64,000 nt of DNA from Parus major (lineage: Eukaryota > Chordata > Aves > Passeriformes > Paridae): the NCBI RefSeq assembly GCF_001522545.3, contig NC_031768.1, positions 111,799,181 through 111,863,180 of the forward strand, in the 5' to 3' direction. Of this stretch, positions 12,740 to 25,500 are shown in pieces. A program made the translations under genes and the position numbers. Position 1 is the stretch's first letter, and the number at the start of each line of letters is the position of its first letter. Under the pieces are notes generated by a model. That model saw only the letters and a list, made by a program, of their open reading frames with translations. It searched no databases and was not told the DNA's origin.

Positions 12740-15700
12740 AACAACAAAGACAATGTTTTATTGAACAAATCTATGTACAGTACAAAAGGTCTTTAAAATG
12801 AAACACTACTGTAGATTTATTGCAGTTTGATGGCTCAGTTTTAATTTGTACTCTTATATAAAATGCAAAGTAAAATAATTTAACATTCAACAAGGAAGCA
12901 CAAATTTCCTTTCTTGCTGAACCTGTAATAGCTTTTACAAATTAAGAGTCCCAAAATGCATACACTGCATTTAATCAGAAAGGTGTTATACAGTACCAAA
13001 TAAATTAAGAAAATAGTAACACTACCACCCCCTTTGGGTCTTTTGTCCATAGCACTGGTGTTAAACAATAAAATAAATGAGTACAGCTGAACCTTCCATG
13101 TGATATTAAAATCACAAAGTTTAATGTTATAAATTATCCAAACTATACAATTAATATAATTTTAATGAATATGGCTAAATAACCAAAGTACCAGTGACCT
13201 TGCCCCACAGATATGACCACTTGCAACCTACTTTCAGTATTCCTTTTGTGAAAGGTGCCTACACCAAACGGCAGTTTTTTGAAATAAGAAGTTACATGAC
13301 CTTTACAGTGAAACATGATGGGGTTAGAAGAGACTTTTAAAATCCAACTGAAGGAATGTTATTAAAAACAATTATGAGCACTGGATTGCACCAACTTGGA
13401 TCCAACAAGGCTCCTAAGCTCATGTATGACTTCAGTCAGCTTTAGGGTAGCTGGAGGCTTACATTACACATGTACTTCAGGATTTATTGAATCAAAGTGA
13501 TACATCTTCAAGGATTTCCAATTATATCACACAATGCTTAATGCCTGGGGAAAAAAAAAAGCAACCAAAAAAACCTCCAACTCTCAAGACTTGTAACCTG
13601 TTTTCAGCCTTAGAAGTTACAGGCTTAGTATGGAGTAATACTCAAGATAATAAAGAATCCTTAAAAAGCATGGAGAATTATTCCACACATGATTAGAAGT
13701 ATTCCACACATGATCAAAGTATATTTTTGCCTCTGACTGAAGTTGCTTAATACTGCAACTATTTGAGAATACCAACAGGTATTAGAGAGTAGCTTAAAGA
13801 AAATGCAGTGTCTTTTGAAGTGAAAATTATTTTAAAACATTACCACCCACTTGCTACTTTAAGTCAGTTTCACAGATTCCTGGTAATTGTTAGGTGATGC
13901 TCATCTTCATCTATGTAAGAATTCATATTTCCTGTTCTCCAGAGTGTACACACTGAACACATGACAGAAACAAATGGTGGTGTCCCAGAAAAGCATCTTT
14001 GAACAAAAATGGCTTTAATGCAGGTACAAAAAATTATGGTCACAGTTTATGCATGTACACAGATGCAATTATCTACACACTTAAACCAAAGATAATACAA
14101 GTCTCAATCATGTTTTTAAAGCATCTTCAAACATATGGAGCTCCAGGGAAAAGGCAAAAAAGCACCAAAGATTAAAAGGTACATTAAAAAGATTTTACAT
14201 AAACATCTTTGTTGTATCTTTGTTGACTCAGTTTTTAGATTTTCAGAACTGTAATACTTTAAAATGAACTTTTTTTTTCCCCTCAAATATATTTAAGCAA
14301 TGTCAAGCAAAGAAGGGGGAGCCTGGGAACATTCAACACAGTACCTGGGTCCTTAACAATTAGTTGGTATCTTGAAAGTAAAAAATGTGAAAGTGCATTT
14401 CTCTGATAAGGACTCCATTAACTTTATGTTTAAAACTTTTAATGTTTTTATACATGTAAATATATATATAGTGTGTATATACGTATATATAATGAATGAT
14501 GCATTTAAATCAGGTTTTTTGCAACTACAAAAAAAATTCTTTGGTGCCTCAAACATCATACAAATCTCTGGAAGTGGGCCATAATTGGAATTCATGTAAT
14601 GCACACATACCTGTGATCATAATTTTATAACCTTTTATGTTAATCCAACTCAAAGTTAAGGCAAAACTCTTCTAGAACTCAAGAACATGATTTTGAATTT
14701 GCATTCTTTTTACCTTGCAGGAAGGGGAAAGAAAGCAGAATTAATGCAAATGCCTGCTTATTTCCACAGAGGATTATTAGCAGAGGCATTACTGAACTAC
14801 TGAGTTTATGTTCCAGAACTACTTCACAGCCAATCTTACAAAGAAACCCTTAGGTCTGCAAGTGTGAGCCATTGCTACAATGAACAGGGGGTTTTATGCA
14901 CCCCCTGATTTTTTACTCAGTTTTCACCCACCTGTTGATTTAAGCCCTGCACACACTGGGACAAACTCTTCAATGACAGCTGAGCAGGAACAGTTGCTCT
15001 GTGCTGTCCTGCATTTCTGCAATGACTCTGAACATCAGTTTTCACCCCTCTGCCTCCCCTGCCTGCAATCCCACTACAATTTTCATAGAACAGGATCCCA
15101 AACTTAAAAAAATATTATGTGACAAGGCAGTGTGAGATGAGCTAGAGGATAGATTAGCACAGTAATTGGACAACGTGCATGTTTGCCACACCTCTGCCCT
15201 AGGGTAGGAAGACCAAAAACTTCAACGGCATCTTTTTGGTTTCAAAATCGTCTGTATTTCAGTTTTCCATACAGAACTGAAGGACTCCTATTTCCTGTCT
15301 TCACATTGTGATTGTTTCTATGAACAGTGAATTGTGAATAAAGTGCTTAACATTTAAGTAACTCCTTCACCAGCCTCTGAGAAAGGCTCTCCTTTCAAGG
15401 GATGCTACTAGATAGGATTTGCAGTGTGTCTTCAGGATTGAGAGGATCCCTGTTTTCTCCTTCCTAGGCAATGGATAAGTAAGGACAGTACTGAGTTGTG
15501 GCTCACCACCACTAAGGAACATCACAGATGTGACTCAGGTTCTTCCTCACCTTTTTGTTCACCCCAACCTGAAGTGCTCTGCTTTTGTTTGCCCAAAGTT
15601 CCTGTCGGTCCTACCAACAGCTGAGGGACCTCTGTACTTGCAGAATATTAGTTTAACTCTGCTCTGTAATGAAAGCTTAACCCTCCCAATATTCTGGATT

Positions 15701-16552
15701 TGCTGCTGTTAATATCCACACAATCTATCACTTGTGCTGGTCTTCCCACACCTACAGCAGATGTTTTACAGGACACTTTTCTCAGCCTTGCAAAGGGCTT
15801 CTCTTGCATGCATCTGATTTCCATTGTGTGCAAGTCTCACACAATTTCACATCAACTCACTTTTTCCTGCTTGTTCTGTATTTCAAGTTTTTGGCTATTC
15901 CAGCATCCCATCTATCTCAAGATTTCCTTCCACATTGCTCTTTGGATTCTGAGTAGAAGTTTATGAAACAAGCTCCATGCTTTTGAGCAGATAATGAACT
16001 CACACACTCAAACTTTGAAAAAAAAAAAAACAAAACCAAAACCAAAATGCATGGTTTCTTTATGCATTTATCCACAAGGTAAGAATGTAACACCTCCTTG
16101 AATGATTCCTTCTCAGCTGTGTGGGCAGATACCATTACCCACACAAACTAGAGCAGCTTTCAGAACTGGCTGGTTGGATTTCCACAAGGCAATGAGCACC
16201 TCTGCTTCCTCTGCCTGCTCACCTCTATGCCTTATTGTCCTTCAACTTTCACGCTAGAAAAGCTGTGCCATTAAGCTTCAATCATACATTTGGAATGAAC
16301 ATGGCTTTTTTGGATAACTGGTACTTTGGGGGTTTTGTAGCAACTTTTCTGGACTCAAGACCTGCAGAGCTCCTATTACTCCTCTGTGAGTTTTGTCTAG
16401 AAAATGTGCTTTGTCTTTATCAAGGTCATGTTTTTCTATAGGAATTTGAGACTGCTTCATGATTAAGGCCAACTGGGAAACAAATTGATGCCGTTTCATG
16501 TAGTGTTTCTTTACACCACTCCTCATCTGATACTTCTCTCCATAACATTGAA
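12740..16552 (-). other. Presumed 3' UTR of ZNF654 (last exon)
   Basis: From the TGA at 16555-16553 the terminal exon appears to continue as AT-rich non-coding sequence of up to 3.8 kb. There is no other gene here and no obvious transposon. The extent is inferred only from the candidate poly(A) signal. An open frame at 16278-16559, in a different phase from the coding sequence, is described separately. Confidence 0.45.
12757..12762 (-). terminator. Candidate polyadenylation signal of ZNF654
   Basis: The minus strand reads AATAAA within 'gttcaataaaacattg'. Cleavage would fall near 12740. It is the furthest-downstream strong candidate before the intergenic spacer. Alternative earlier sites are possible. 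Confidence 0.45.
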
Positions 16553-16559
16553 TCAGGCA
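16278..16559 (-). other. Zinc-finger-like open frame in the ZNF654 terminal exon, shifted phase
   Basis: Directly after the terminal exon's acceptor, a frame not used by the main splice form is open for 93 codons to a stop at 16278. It begins 'CLIQCYGEKYQ', then 'MRSGVKKHYMKRH'. The spacing Y-x5-V-x2-H-x4-H is that of a C2H2 finger, with the second Cys one position out of register. Use of this frame needs an upstream donor ending in phase 2, which I do not see in exon 8 next to the normal donor. It could be a relic or an alternative C-terminus. Confidence 0.4.
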
Positions 16560-19500
16560 CCTGTAAAAGACAAAAGATCAGAATGTGAATAACTTCTTAA
16601 ATCTAGAACACTGCTTATGTTTTTCACCATATTTTGTTTCAAATATGCAAGGAAAGAGTGGTTGAATTACTTCATTCTGTTTTATCAGAAGTCTTTTCCT
16701 TTAGTTTGCCTACAAATTCTCACCACCTCTTGCTTATTCTGAACAGCATGTCCAATTTCAAATTCCAATTTAGGAGAGTACTGTGATTTAGTTAGTGTCT
16801 GTCTTATCTATTCCTGTTTTCAAAGACCATTTTCTGATTGTTATTGACTGCCAAAGAAACCAACATGGAAGGACTGCAGGACTTACTTTCATCATCTGAA
16901 TCGAATCCAAAGAGTGTCTGACACTTCTTTTGTGCAAGATGAGCCTCAAGTGCTTCTGAATTACAGTAGATGGTCAAGCAGTTGCCACATCTAAATCTTT
17001 CTGTTGATTTGCTACAAATTTTGTCTTGTTCAGAATAAGCATCTACTTCATCAGCCAAAATTTTTCTCCGTTTTGGCATGCTAATGTAACGTTCATCAAG
17101 GTAGCTCGGAGGCAATGGTCTGACGTAGGGTTTTGTTAAGATGACACCATATGAAGTAGTCTCTGTTGTCTGATTTGGTTTAGAAGGTACTTGTGAGGCT
17201 GCAGGAGCACTATTTTGTGGTGCATCGTGACAATTCTGTAAAACTGGTAACACTGACCCATTTTCTGTCCTTGTTTCATCTGCTACTCTGTCCAAAGGTA
17301 TCTGGGATGCCTTGGATGATGTCTGATCTGGGTCACTGTGCCCATTGACCAGTTGGTCACTAACAACATTACAGTTTTCAGGATTTGGCTGTAACACAGG
17401 TGTCTTTTGGTCTATCAAACTTAAAACTGGAGCACTACCCTCAGATGAGCTTTCATTTCCATTGTGAATTACATTATTTGCTTTCTTCTCCACGCTTTGA
17501 ATATATGTCTTTGGTTCTGCAGAATCCTTCCTTGACTTCCAGGTTGGAATTGGTAAATCTACAGTTTCTTTTTCATTAACGGATTCATCATCATCTTGGT
17601 AACTACAAAGTTCTGAAGGATCATCTGAAGAATCTTTTTCACTTGCATCTTCTGAACATTCTGGGGTTTTATTTAAGTAATGCTGAGCCTCGTGTTCATA
17701 CAGCAAAGGGAGCTCCTCAAATAGCTCACGGCAGTTTGAGAAATTGCACTGAGCTTTAAACACGTTGTGACTTTTTGTATGCTCTGCAAGCTCAGTCGAC
17801 AGCTTAAATCTCTGATTACAATTAAAGTGTAAACAAAAGTAAACATTTGGATACACATGTCTCTTCAGGTGGTCTATAAAATGTTGGGAATCAGCAAATT
17901 TCCTCTGGCAGAAGCGGCATTTTCCTTTATTCCATTTCATTATATGCTGTTGTACCTTCAGATCAGTTGGATGAGTTTTTCTGGCGTGTTTGTTGAGGAA
18001 TCTTATTTTTTTAAACTCTCTAGCACAACCATTAGCAGGGCACTTAAAGGTTCCTTCCTCATCCAAAGCATCAATGTCTTTTTCAGGGCAAAACACTCCA
18101 TTCACTTTATGCAGAATGGGTGACTCTTTACTGGAGCTCTCATCATCCTCAGGCAGGCTCTCCGTACTTAAAGCATCAGGAACATTATTAAAACAGCTGT
18201 CACTACTGTTTTCAGTAGCATCATCCTGGTCACTTAGATGGTTTTCCACTGCATCAAAAACCTGTTCTGCATTCTCAGCCTCCTCTTGGACCTGATCAGA
18301 ACTCGGAGCTACTGTAGCCTCTGGTTCAGTATCTTTGGAGCCCTCAGAATTGCCATTTTCAAGAGACACAGAAACAGCAGAACATTGCACTTCATGAAGA
18401 GCAGGGGCCTCCTGACCAGTCTCAAGGGCTGCAGCAAGATGCTGCCTTTCTATCTTCCTGACATGATTCCTTAGGTGCTTCAGCATGAGTCCTTTCTGCC
18501 TGAACTTTCTGGTGCAAAGTACACAGGAAAAGCTGCCCTTTTTTTGGTGAGCTTGTGCGTGTTTCACTATGTGATCCCCAAGGAACTCCTTGTTGCAGAT
18601 CACACAGCGGTGCCTCAGTTCAGTCTGATCCAACGTTTTGGATGGCTCAAGAGCTTGGTGGTTCTTCCTGGCATTCCCTTTGGAACGGGCTCCAGAGTTT
18701 CCAGGGTCAAGCTCCCCGTTGCTGACATCTGTTAAACAGCCACGTTCCTCACCCAGAGCCCTGTACTCTGCTGTTTTCTCTACGTTTGCAGGAGAGTTTT
18801 CCAGTGTACTTTCACTCAAGCCATCCAAGGCTTTATCTCCCAATAACGCTAAACAATTCTGCTTGATCATCAAGAAATTCCAGAACTCGGGATCGAAAAA
18901 CAATCCTTTCTTCAAGATGGGCAGCAGCTCAAACCGCACGCGGTTTTGAACAGAACTAGTGCACTCATTGTATTCTTCATCTGCACATTTATACAAGTGT
19001 TCAACAGTGTAGTAAGATTCCAAGGTGCGCTCCAGGAAAAAGATGGAGAGAGCACAAATTCTGAGGATCTCCAAGTCATTTGGCAGAAAATGAGCGATTG
19101 CTTTATAAATAAGACTTTTCATGTTGGGATCTTCACGGAGGTCCAGCTGTAGGGCACACCCACATATCTCAACACAAATCTGAAGGCCATCTTCACCAAC
19201 CTGCAGGAAGGAAATCATAGTGTATGTAAACAATTCCCAAATACCCCACATATTTATATTCATCTATTGATAAACAGGAGTTCAGAAAGCATCCTGCCAC
19301 TGAACTTCACCCAAGGGCACGAACATTTTTAAATATTGCTCAAACAAGGCTAAAAATACAGACACAAAAATGGTTTGCACTGAAAGCTGTATAGCTACAA
19401 AGCTTCAGCTCTGTCCCATGCCCTTCTATAGTTAAAGACAATTATTTGGGGATATAGATCAAAACTGCTGATCTACAAAACTACTGATCTATCAGTATCT

Positions 19501-22500
19501 TCTGCCTGACTCCTCAATGCCTAGGCTGTTTCACACTGTAATTGGACAGTTTCATCTATATTTTGGCCATTCTAACTTTTTTAGTTTGAATTTCATAAAA
19601 AAACCATGGTAATTTTGCTCACAGTTTTGACTAACTAGCAGGAGAACTATAACAACCCATGGCCAAGAATTCTAAAAGGCTTCATTTTCCAAAACTGCAG
19701 AATTACTATTCCACACTTTAGGCTGGGGGCCCTGTCATGAACATGACACTCAGTAATGATCAGAAATACACTGCCCAACAGGCAAGAGATTAAAGTCAAA
19801 AGAGGTACTGGAAATTTAGAAATAATTAATACCTCCTATATTTGGGTTTTAAGAAACACAGACAATGTCCCATAAGTAGGGGGTTATTAAAAATATAAGA
19901 CTATTCAGATGCAAATAGAATTATTAATATCACCACAAGCATTTTAGAATACATACCCTTGAACAGCAGCAAATTATTGCATTTAGATGTGACAAAATAA
20001 TTTAGAATTCATTTAGGGCACAAAATATGAAAGAGCTCTGTTAAGTCAGGTCAACAATAAATTACATTTGCTGGGAAACAACTCAAAGGCCTGTGTGCAA
20101 AGCATTGCACATGACACCTTTTGCAGATGGGACAGAACAAGCCTGAGACCTGAAGCATGAAATACAGCACAATTTTCTGAAGCAAATTAACATCTTCTCC
20201 TGTATTCTGCACTTTTCTTTTATGTTTTATTAAGCAATTTTTTACAGATTTGATTAGAATTGGTAAAAGGCTTCAGAATTTAACAAGGATGAAGGGTACC
20301 TGCAATTACATAGATCTTATTTCTTTAAGAAGTCAGGCTGAAAAAACCCCAACTAATAAATCACTCACATTTATTCCATAAAATTATCAATCAAACTTGC
20401 TGCAAAAATAAAAAATCTCAGAAATGAGTAAAAAAAACCCAAAAAACCAAAACCCTTAAAACCACCCAAGCAAATCTAATATTGAAGCCCATTCTGGAAC
20501 CCAACAAAATTTTAAAGATAATTTTATGTCCTTCCCTAACCCCTCTTTTTAAACTTTCCACAAAAAATGGTCATTACACAATAAAAACATCACTTCTCTT
20601 TACTTTAACCAGTTACCAAAAGAATGGAGGATGAGGTAAAAACAAACAGAACTTACTTCATCCTTAATGACTTTCATGAAAGGGAAAATTACTCTGACAT
20701 TTGTAGCAATTCTTAGAAGCTGGTAGCACTGGTCCACAAATACTTGTTTTGATGGATTAGATTTGAGCTGCAGTTTACTCCAAATGAAGATCAGGTCCCT
20801 ATTAGGTAGAGAATAAAATATTCCAATTATATTGAGTTTAGAACTCTCTCACTAAGCATAATGCATTATGAAAGACCATTATTTGCATATTCTGTGACTA
20901 AAATCATATTTGAGAGTGTAATACTGATCTAATTAACACCACGACTGCACACAACATGCACAATGGAAAATGCATCCTAATTACTTTGTTAAAGCATTCA
21001 GGGTATCTCCTATAACCAGCCAGTTAAATATTCAACAAAACATTCATGTATTCAGCTCAGTTTCAGAGAAGTGCACAATAAAATCAGATGGAACAGCACC
21101 TAGCTCTCAACACCACAGGCAATAAATATCTGTGTGCTCTTGGGATTAAGTCACTTCCAGTACAAGGATGAAGAATCCTTCAGGGAAAGAAGCTTTTGAA
21201 TGTGAAACAAGGAAGCAGCATAGGAAGCTCCTGATGTGGCAGGAAGTAGCAATGTTCTCCACTTAGCACAGCATAATTTTCTGCCTAGAGCACTTACACC
21301 AAAGTTTCAGGCTATACAGCTATCCTACATCTCCATGATCTGCAGTCAAATAACATTCCTGCCTGAGAAAAGGAAATGTAAGAACAGATTACTGCTAAAC
21401 TCTGCACAAGTGAGGTGTTAGCCTACAAAATACAGCTAATTGAAGTTTGCAGCATAGAAGTTCTGTGCACTTTAATTCAGAGACTTAGGGAGGCAACTGG
21501 GCTAACTTTTAGTCATAAGATTTGCCAGAACAAAGATCTCACACAAGGGTAGGACTCTGGAGAAATCCCACCACAACGTTACAATGAAAGCAGGACCCAC
21601 TGACTTTCATTTTCTGAAGGAAGACACTTTTCTACTCCAGCAGTCTCCTCCCTCAGAAAACAAACCTAGTTACTGACAAAATATTTGGCTGATTTCCAGA
21701 GTCAGACAAACCTTTTGAGATTAAGCTTCTCTTAGTGAGCCCAGAGTCTGAATGAAGGGAAGTGACAGAACTGCCTACAACAAAACCAACTCAACTTTTA
21801 TGTTCAGGACAGCTCTAGAATGCTGCTTGACATTGAGACCTTGATTGTTTTCTTTCATTTAGAACCCAGGAGAACTAAAGTTGAAAGAAAGATCAAGCTT
21901 ATGGAGGAAACTGAAAAGGGCTACCTATAAGCAGCTCTACACACAAAAAAAAATTAGTCTTTCTGATTTTCTAAAGATACAGACTGCTCACCTCTGCCTT
22001 TACCAGGCTGGGAACCTGAATTCTACATATTTGCAAACTTCATATGCAAGTTTGATATTAGTGTCTTCATGCACTAAACCATTCTTAACAACTCAATAGA
22101 AGTCTCAGCCTGAAGTATAGAAGTAAGAACCGAGTATTTTTACTGTAATATATTTCAATTCAATAATCCATTTCATTCTCTGCTTTGTCTCACACCATTT
22201 CAGAGCAAGCCATTTCAATACTACTCCCAGAGAATGTGAGAAAAATCCAATTATTCTTCTGAGAGATTAGTGGTTAAAGAGGCTTGCTGTGTGTTCAGAC
22301 AAGTGCTAGGCAGGCACAAGGAAAGAGCTGAAAAAGGAGAGCAGAAAAAGAAGGAAGAGCTGCATGGGTGAAGAACAAGGTGTTACCCACCATTTACTTA
22401 GACCCTAATATGAAACAGTATTTTAGTCTTTTAGTTTTATTTTTCTGTGTCAATACAATGGCTTCTCCTTTTCATGTCCATTTCTGACTTTGTTGGGACA

Positions 22501-25500
22501 ATTTAAATTGTTACTGGGAGATCACAGAACTGAGCACCTCTTTACCAGAGGTAACCATGCATTCCAGCCTCTTAACTACCTATAAAATACCAAAACCACT
22601 GTATGCCTTCACCAGCAACATGAAGTGATGGTTAAACCCTCCCTAACTGAACTGGATCTAAATCTTTGCCACTCTTAATAAGTAGAAAACACAATATGCC
22701 AAAAAACTGATCAAACCTGTGGTAAAAATTATTTGACTTACTGAATTTACTGCATAGGAGTTACCTGGAAACAGCCAAAATGGCATTTAAAAAAATCAGA
22801 GAAGGAAGGCCATCTATGCCTGCTCCACCAAAATACCATGTGTCTTCCTGAAGAGACAACACTTTGATACAAAGTATTATTAATTGATTTCTTACCAGTA
22901 CTTCGCACAAAAAATATTTTTAAGTATTACCAAGCACAGCTTGCTTGGTCATTTCTTTTCTGAAAAATAATTTGTTCATCTGAATCTAGAATTTGTTCTT
23001 AACATCTGTGAAAATTTGAGTTTTGTGACCAAGCTGCTTAAATTTCATCTTCCTTCAAGATGACAGCTATTTGTTTTAGCTTGAAGATTTTATATAGGCT
23101 GTAGCAAATATCTGCTATTTACAGCTTTCTAATCTGTTTTGTTGTCTTATCTTTGCTTGTAGTGTTAGCAGCTATATCTCTGTTAGATCTGCAAGGCCCC
23201 CAGTTCCAGACAAGGTGAGATAATTTATACTGTGCTAGAGACATTAAAATCTTCCCTGGAGAAAAACAGACTCTGTAGATTAATTTAACCTGGCTCCTAC
23301 TTCTTCAAAAAATTGGATTACAGTATAGTCATGCCTTCACAAGCTTTCCTGCAGTTTCCATGATCCATAAAGTATTACACAAAGTTCTTGTTGGGAACAC
23401 AACTGTTAAGGCTCAGCATCTGTGAAGAATGAAACATCTGTTTGAGCTGCACAGACATAACTGCTCTGAACTCTCTTCCAAAGATTCTAAATTTCTGTAT
23501 TCTGAATAAACTAAAATACAGAGATGCCAAGATTATTTCCCTGAAAACCAGGTATCAAACAGTACTTGAGGCTCTACTGGAATTTCATCTTTGACATCTG
23601 CTTTGCCAGAGCAAAAACAGATATATCTTGCTTTGAACAGAAATTTCAAAAATGGAGGATGCAAAACTCAATGGTCAGCTAGGTAAGAGCAAGATCAACA
23701 TGTTACTACAGCAAAAGGAGTTTTAATTACAGTATTAAAAGTGCAGTTCTTCAAAGAATGAATCCTCCAAACAGAAGGAGGATTAATCCATGGAGGTTAA
23801 TTAATCCATGGAGGTTACACCTGTAATTTCCTAGTAAGAAATGGGGAGATAGAGCTATTGGGCAGGAATCAGCAAAGATGGATTCAATTCCCACTGAGCT
23901 CACACCTTTTTGGTTGAACTCCCTCTTTCCTATGGGGACAGTCCTGGCCATCTTTTCCTGGATGGATTGGATGAAAAATGCCAGTAGCTATTGCTAACAC
24001 ATTGTACAATAAATGGATGTCATTATAACAACCCTAATGGTTTTGACTGAGCAAGTACTCATCCAACAGTCCAACATTTAAGGAAAAACATTAATATCAA
24101 ACCAAACATTATCATATCTAACTTCCTTTAATTTCTCAAGACAACAAAGCTTTTTGATTTCCCAGAATCTGGGAACACAAAAAGCCAGGGTAGCTTCTGA
24201 ACTTGATATTAAAATTAGTTAGACAGATTGATAATTTCATCTCTATCAAATCCTTGCTAGTATATTTTGCTTTAACTACATAAACAAAGAAAGCATAATT
24301 TATCAAGGAATGCAGATGTTCCTTTAGATACAGAAATTATACAGGCTCAACAGAAGGATTATATTCCTTAGCCACCTTTCAGTCCTCAGAATGATGAAAT
24401 TTGTTGACAACTCTCTAGAAAACAATTCTTAGCCCTAAGAACAAGTGCAGGTATCAAGATAATTGGATGTGTGTGAAGACATCTTCAATGTTTTCTAGAA
24501 AACCCCATCTAGGTGATACCTCTGATCATGACATCCAAGTTTCCATTATTAACAGCACATTTCCAGCACCATACATTCTCTTTTTAGGCACACTGGTGAC
24601 ACATTGCAGTTACAGAGCAAAATATCTACATGGCTAAAGCCTAAATGTACAAATGCTACACTTCTAGGTAAGATAGGTAAAGGATCACTTTTCTGTTACT
24701 TTGAAACAGTAAATAAGAGTTATGAACTATTAGGCTACCTTGTATATGACTGTGTGTAAAAGGGCAAACAGGCACAACAGAAGCACGAGGAACATTCAAA
24801 AACCATTTTCATCTGGTATTTTTAAGTTAGGTGGGTTTCATTTTGGCAATAAGCATGTATTTTCTGCTCAGCTGCTTCCCCAGAAATAAAGTATTTACCA
24901 TATACAATACATGTCCCCATTTTGGAGCTGTGGGACTAGGAAGGATTCACAAAGCTGTAAGGCTAAGGTAGTCTTCCCTTCTTTTTCAGTGTTGCAGATG
25001 ATCTCAATTCCACTCTTGCAATCAGTCCTCAACAAGTGCTATACAATTAAAATAAAATCAATTTAGATCAATTTGCTGACATGAAATCAAAACCAATCAG
25101 ACCCTGCTCTACTAAAAACTTCAGGAATTGCTATTAGCACAGAATGTCTTTGGAATGGCTTTTGTGTACATCTGTAAGTAAAGTTTTTGGAAGTAATTTG
25201 AGTTCTTTCATATTTCTTAGAGTTATGACCATCAGAATAATTGTCTGAGAAATTAAAATACTACACAAAAGCACTTTTTTTGCTTGTTCTTGCCACTTTT
25301 TGGTGTCTTGTTCTTAAAACAAGGTTAAGAAAAGCACTGTTATCTGCTAAGTGCTATCAGTGATAAAACATGGCTACATTCAGCTCAAGTGCCATTTTAC
25401 ATATTCGGGCATCATTAAAAAACTTTAACAAAACTATAAAATGTACAATTAATATCAACTAGGCTCAAGTGCTTTTACTAAAATAGTCAATAGTAAAATA

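Larger units (their letters stand above)
20799..24898 (-). other. ZNF654 intron 6
   Basis: This 4.1-kb intron is AT-rich. It holds a cryptic exon-like segment at 22765-22847 and a small hairpin with an 18-bp direct duplication at 23761-23818. No other gene-like structure was found. Confidence 0.75.
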
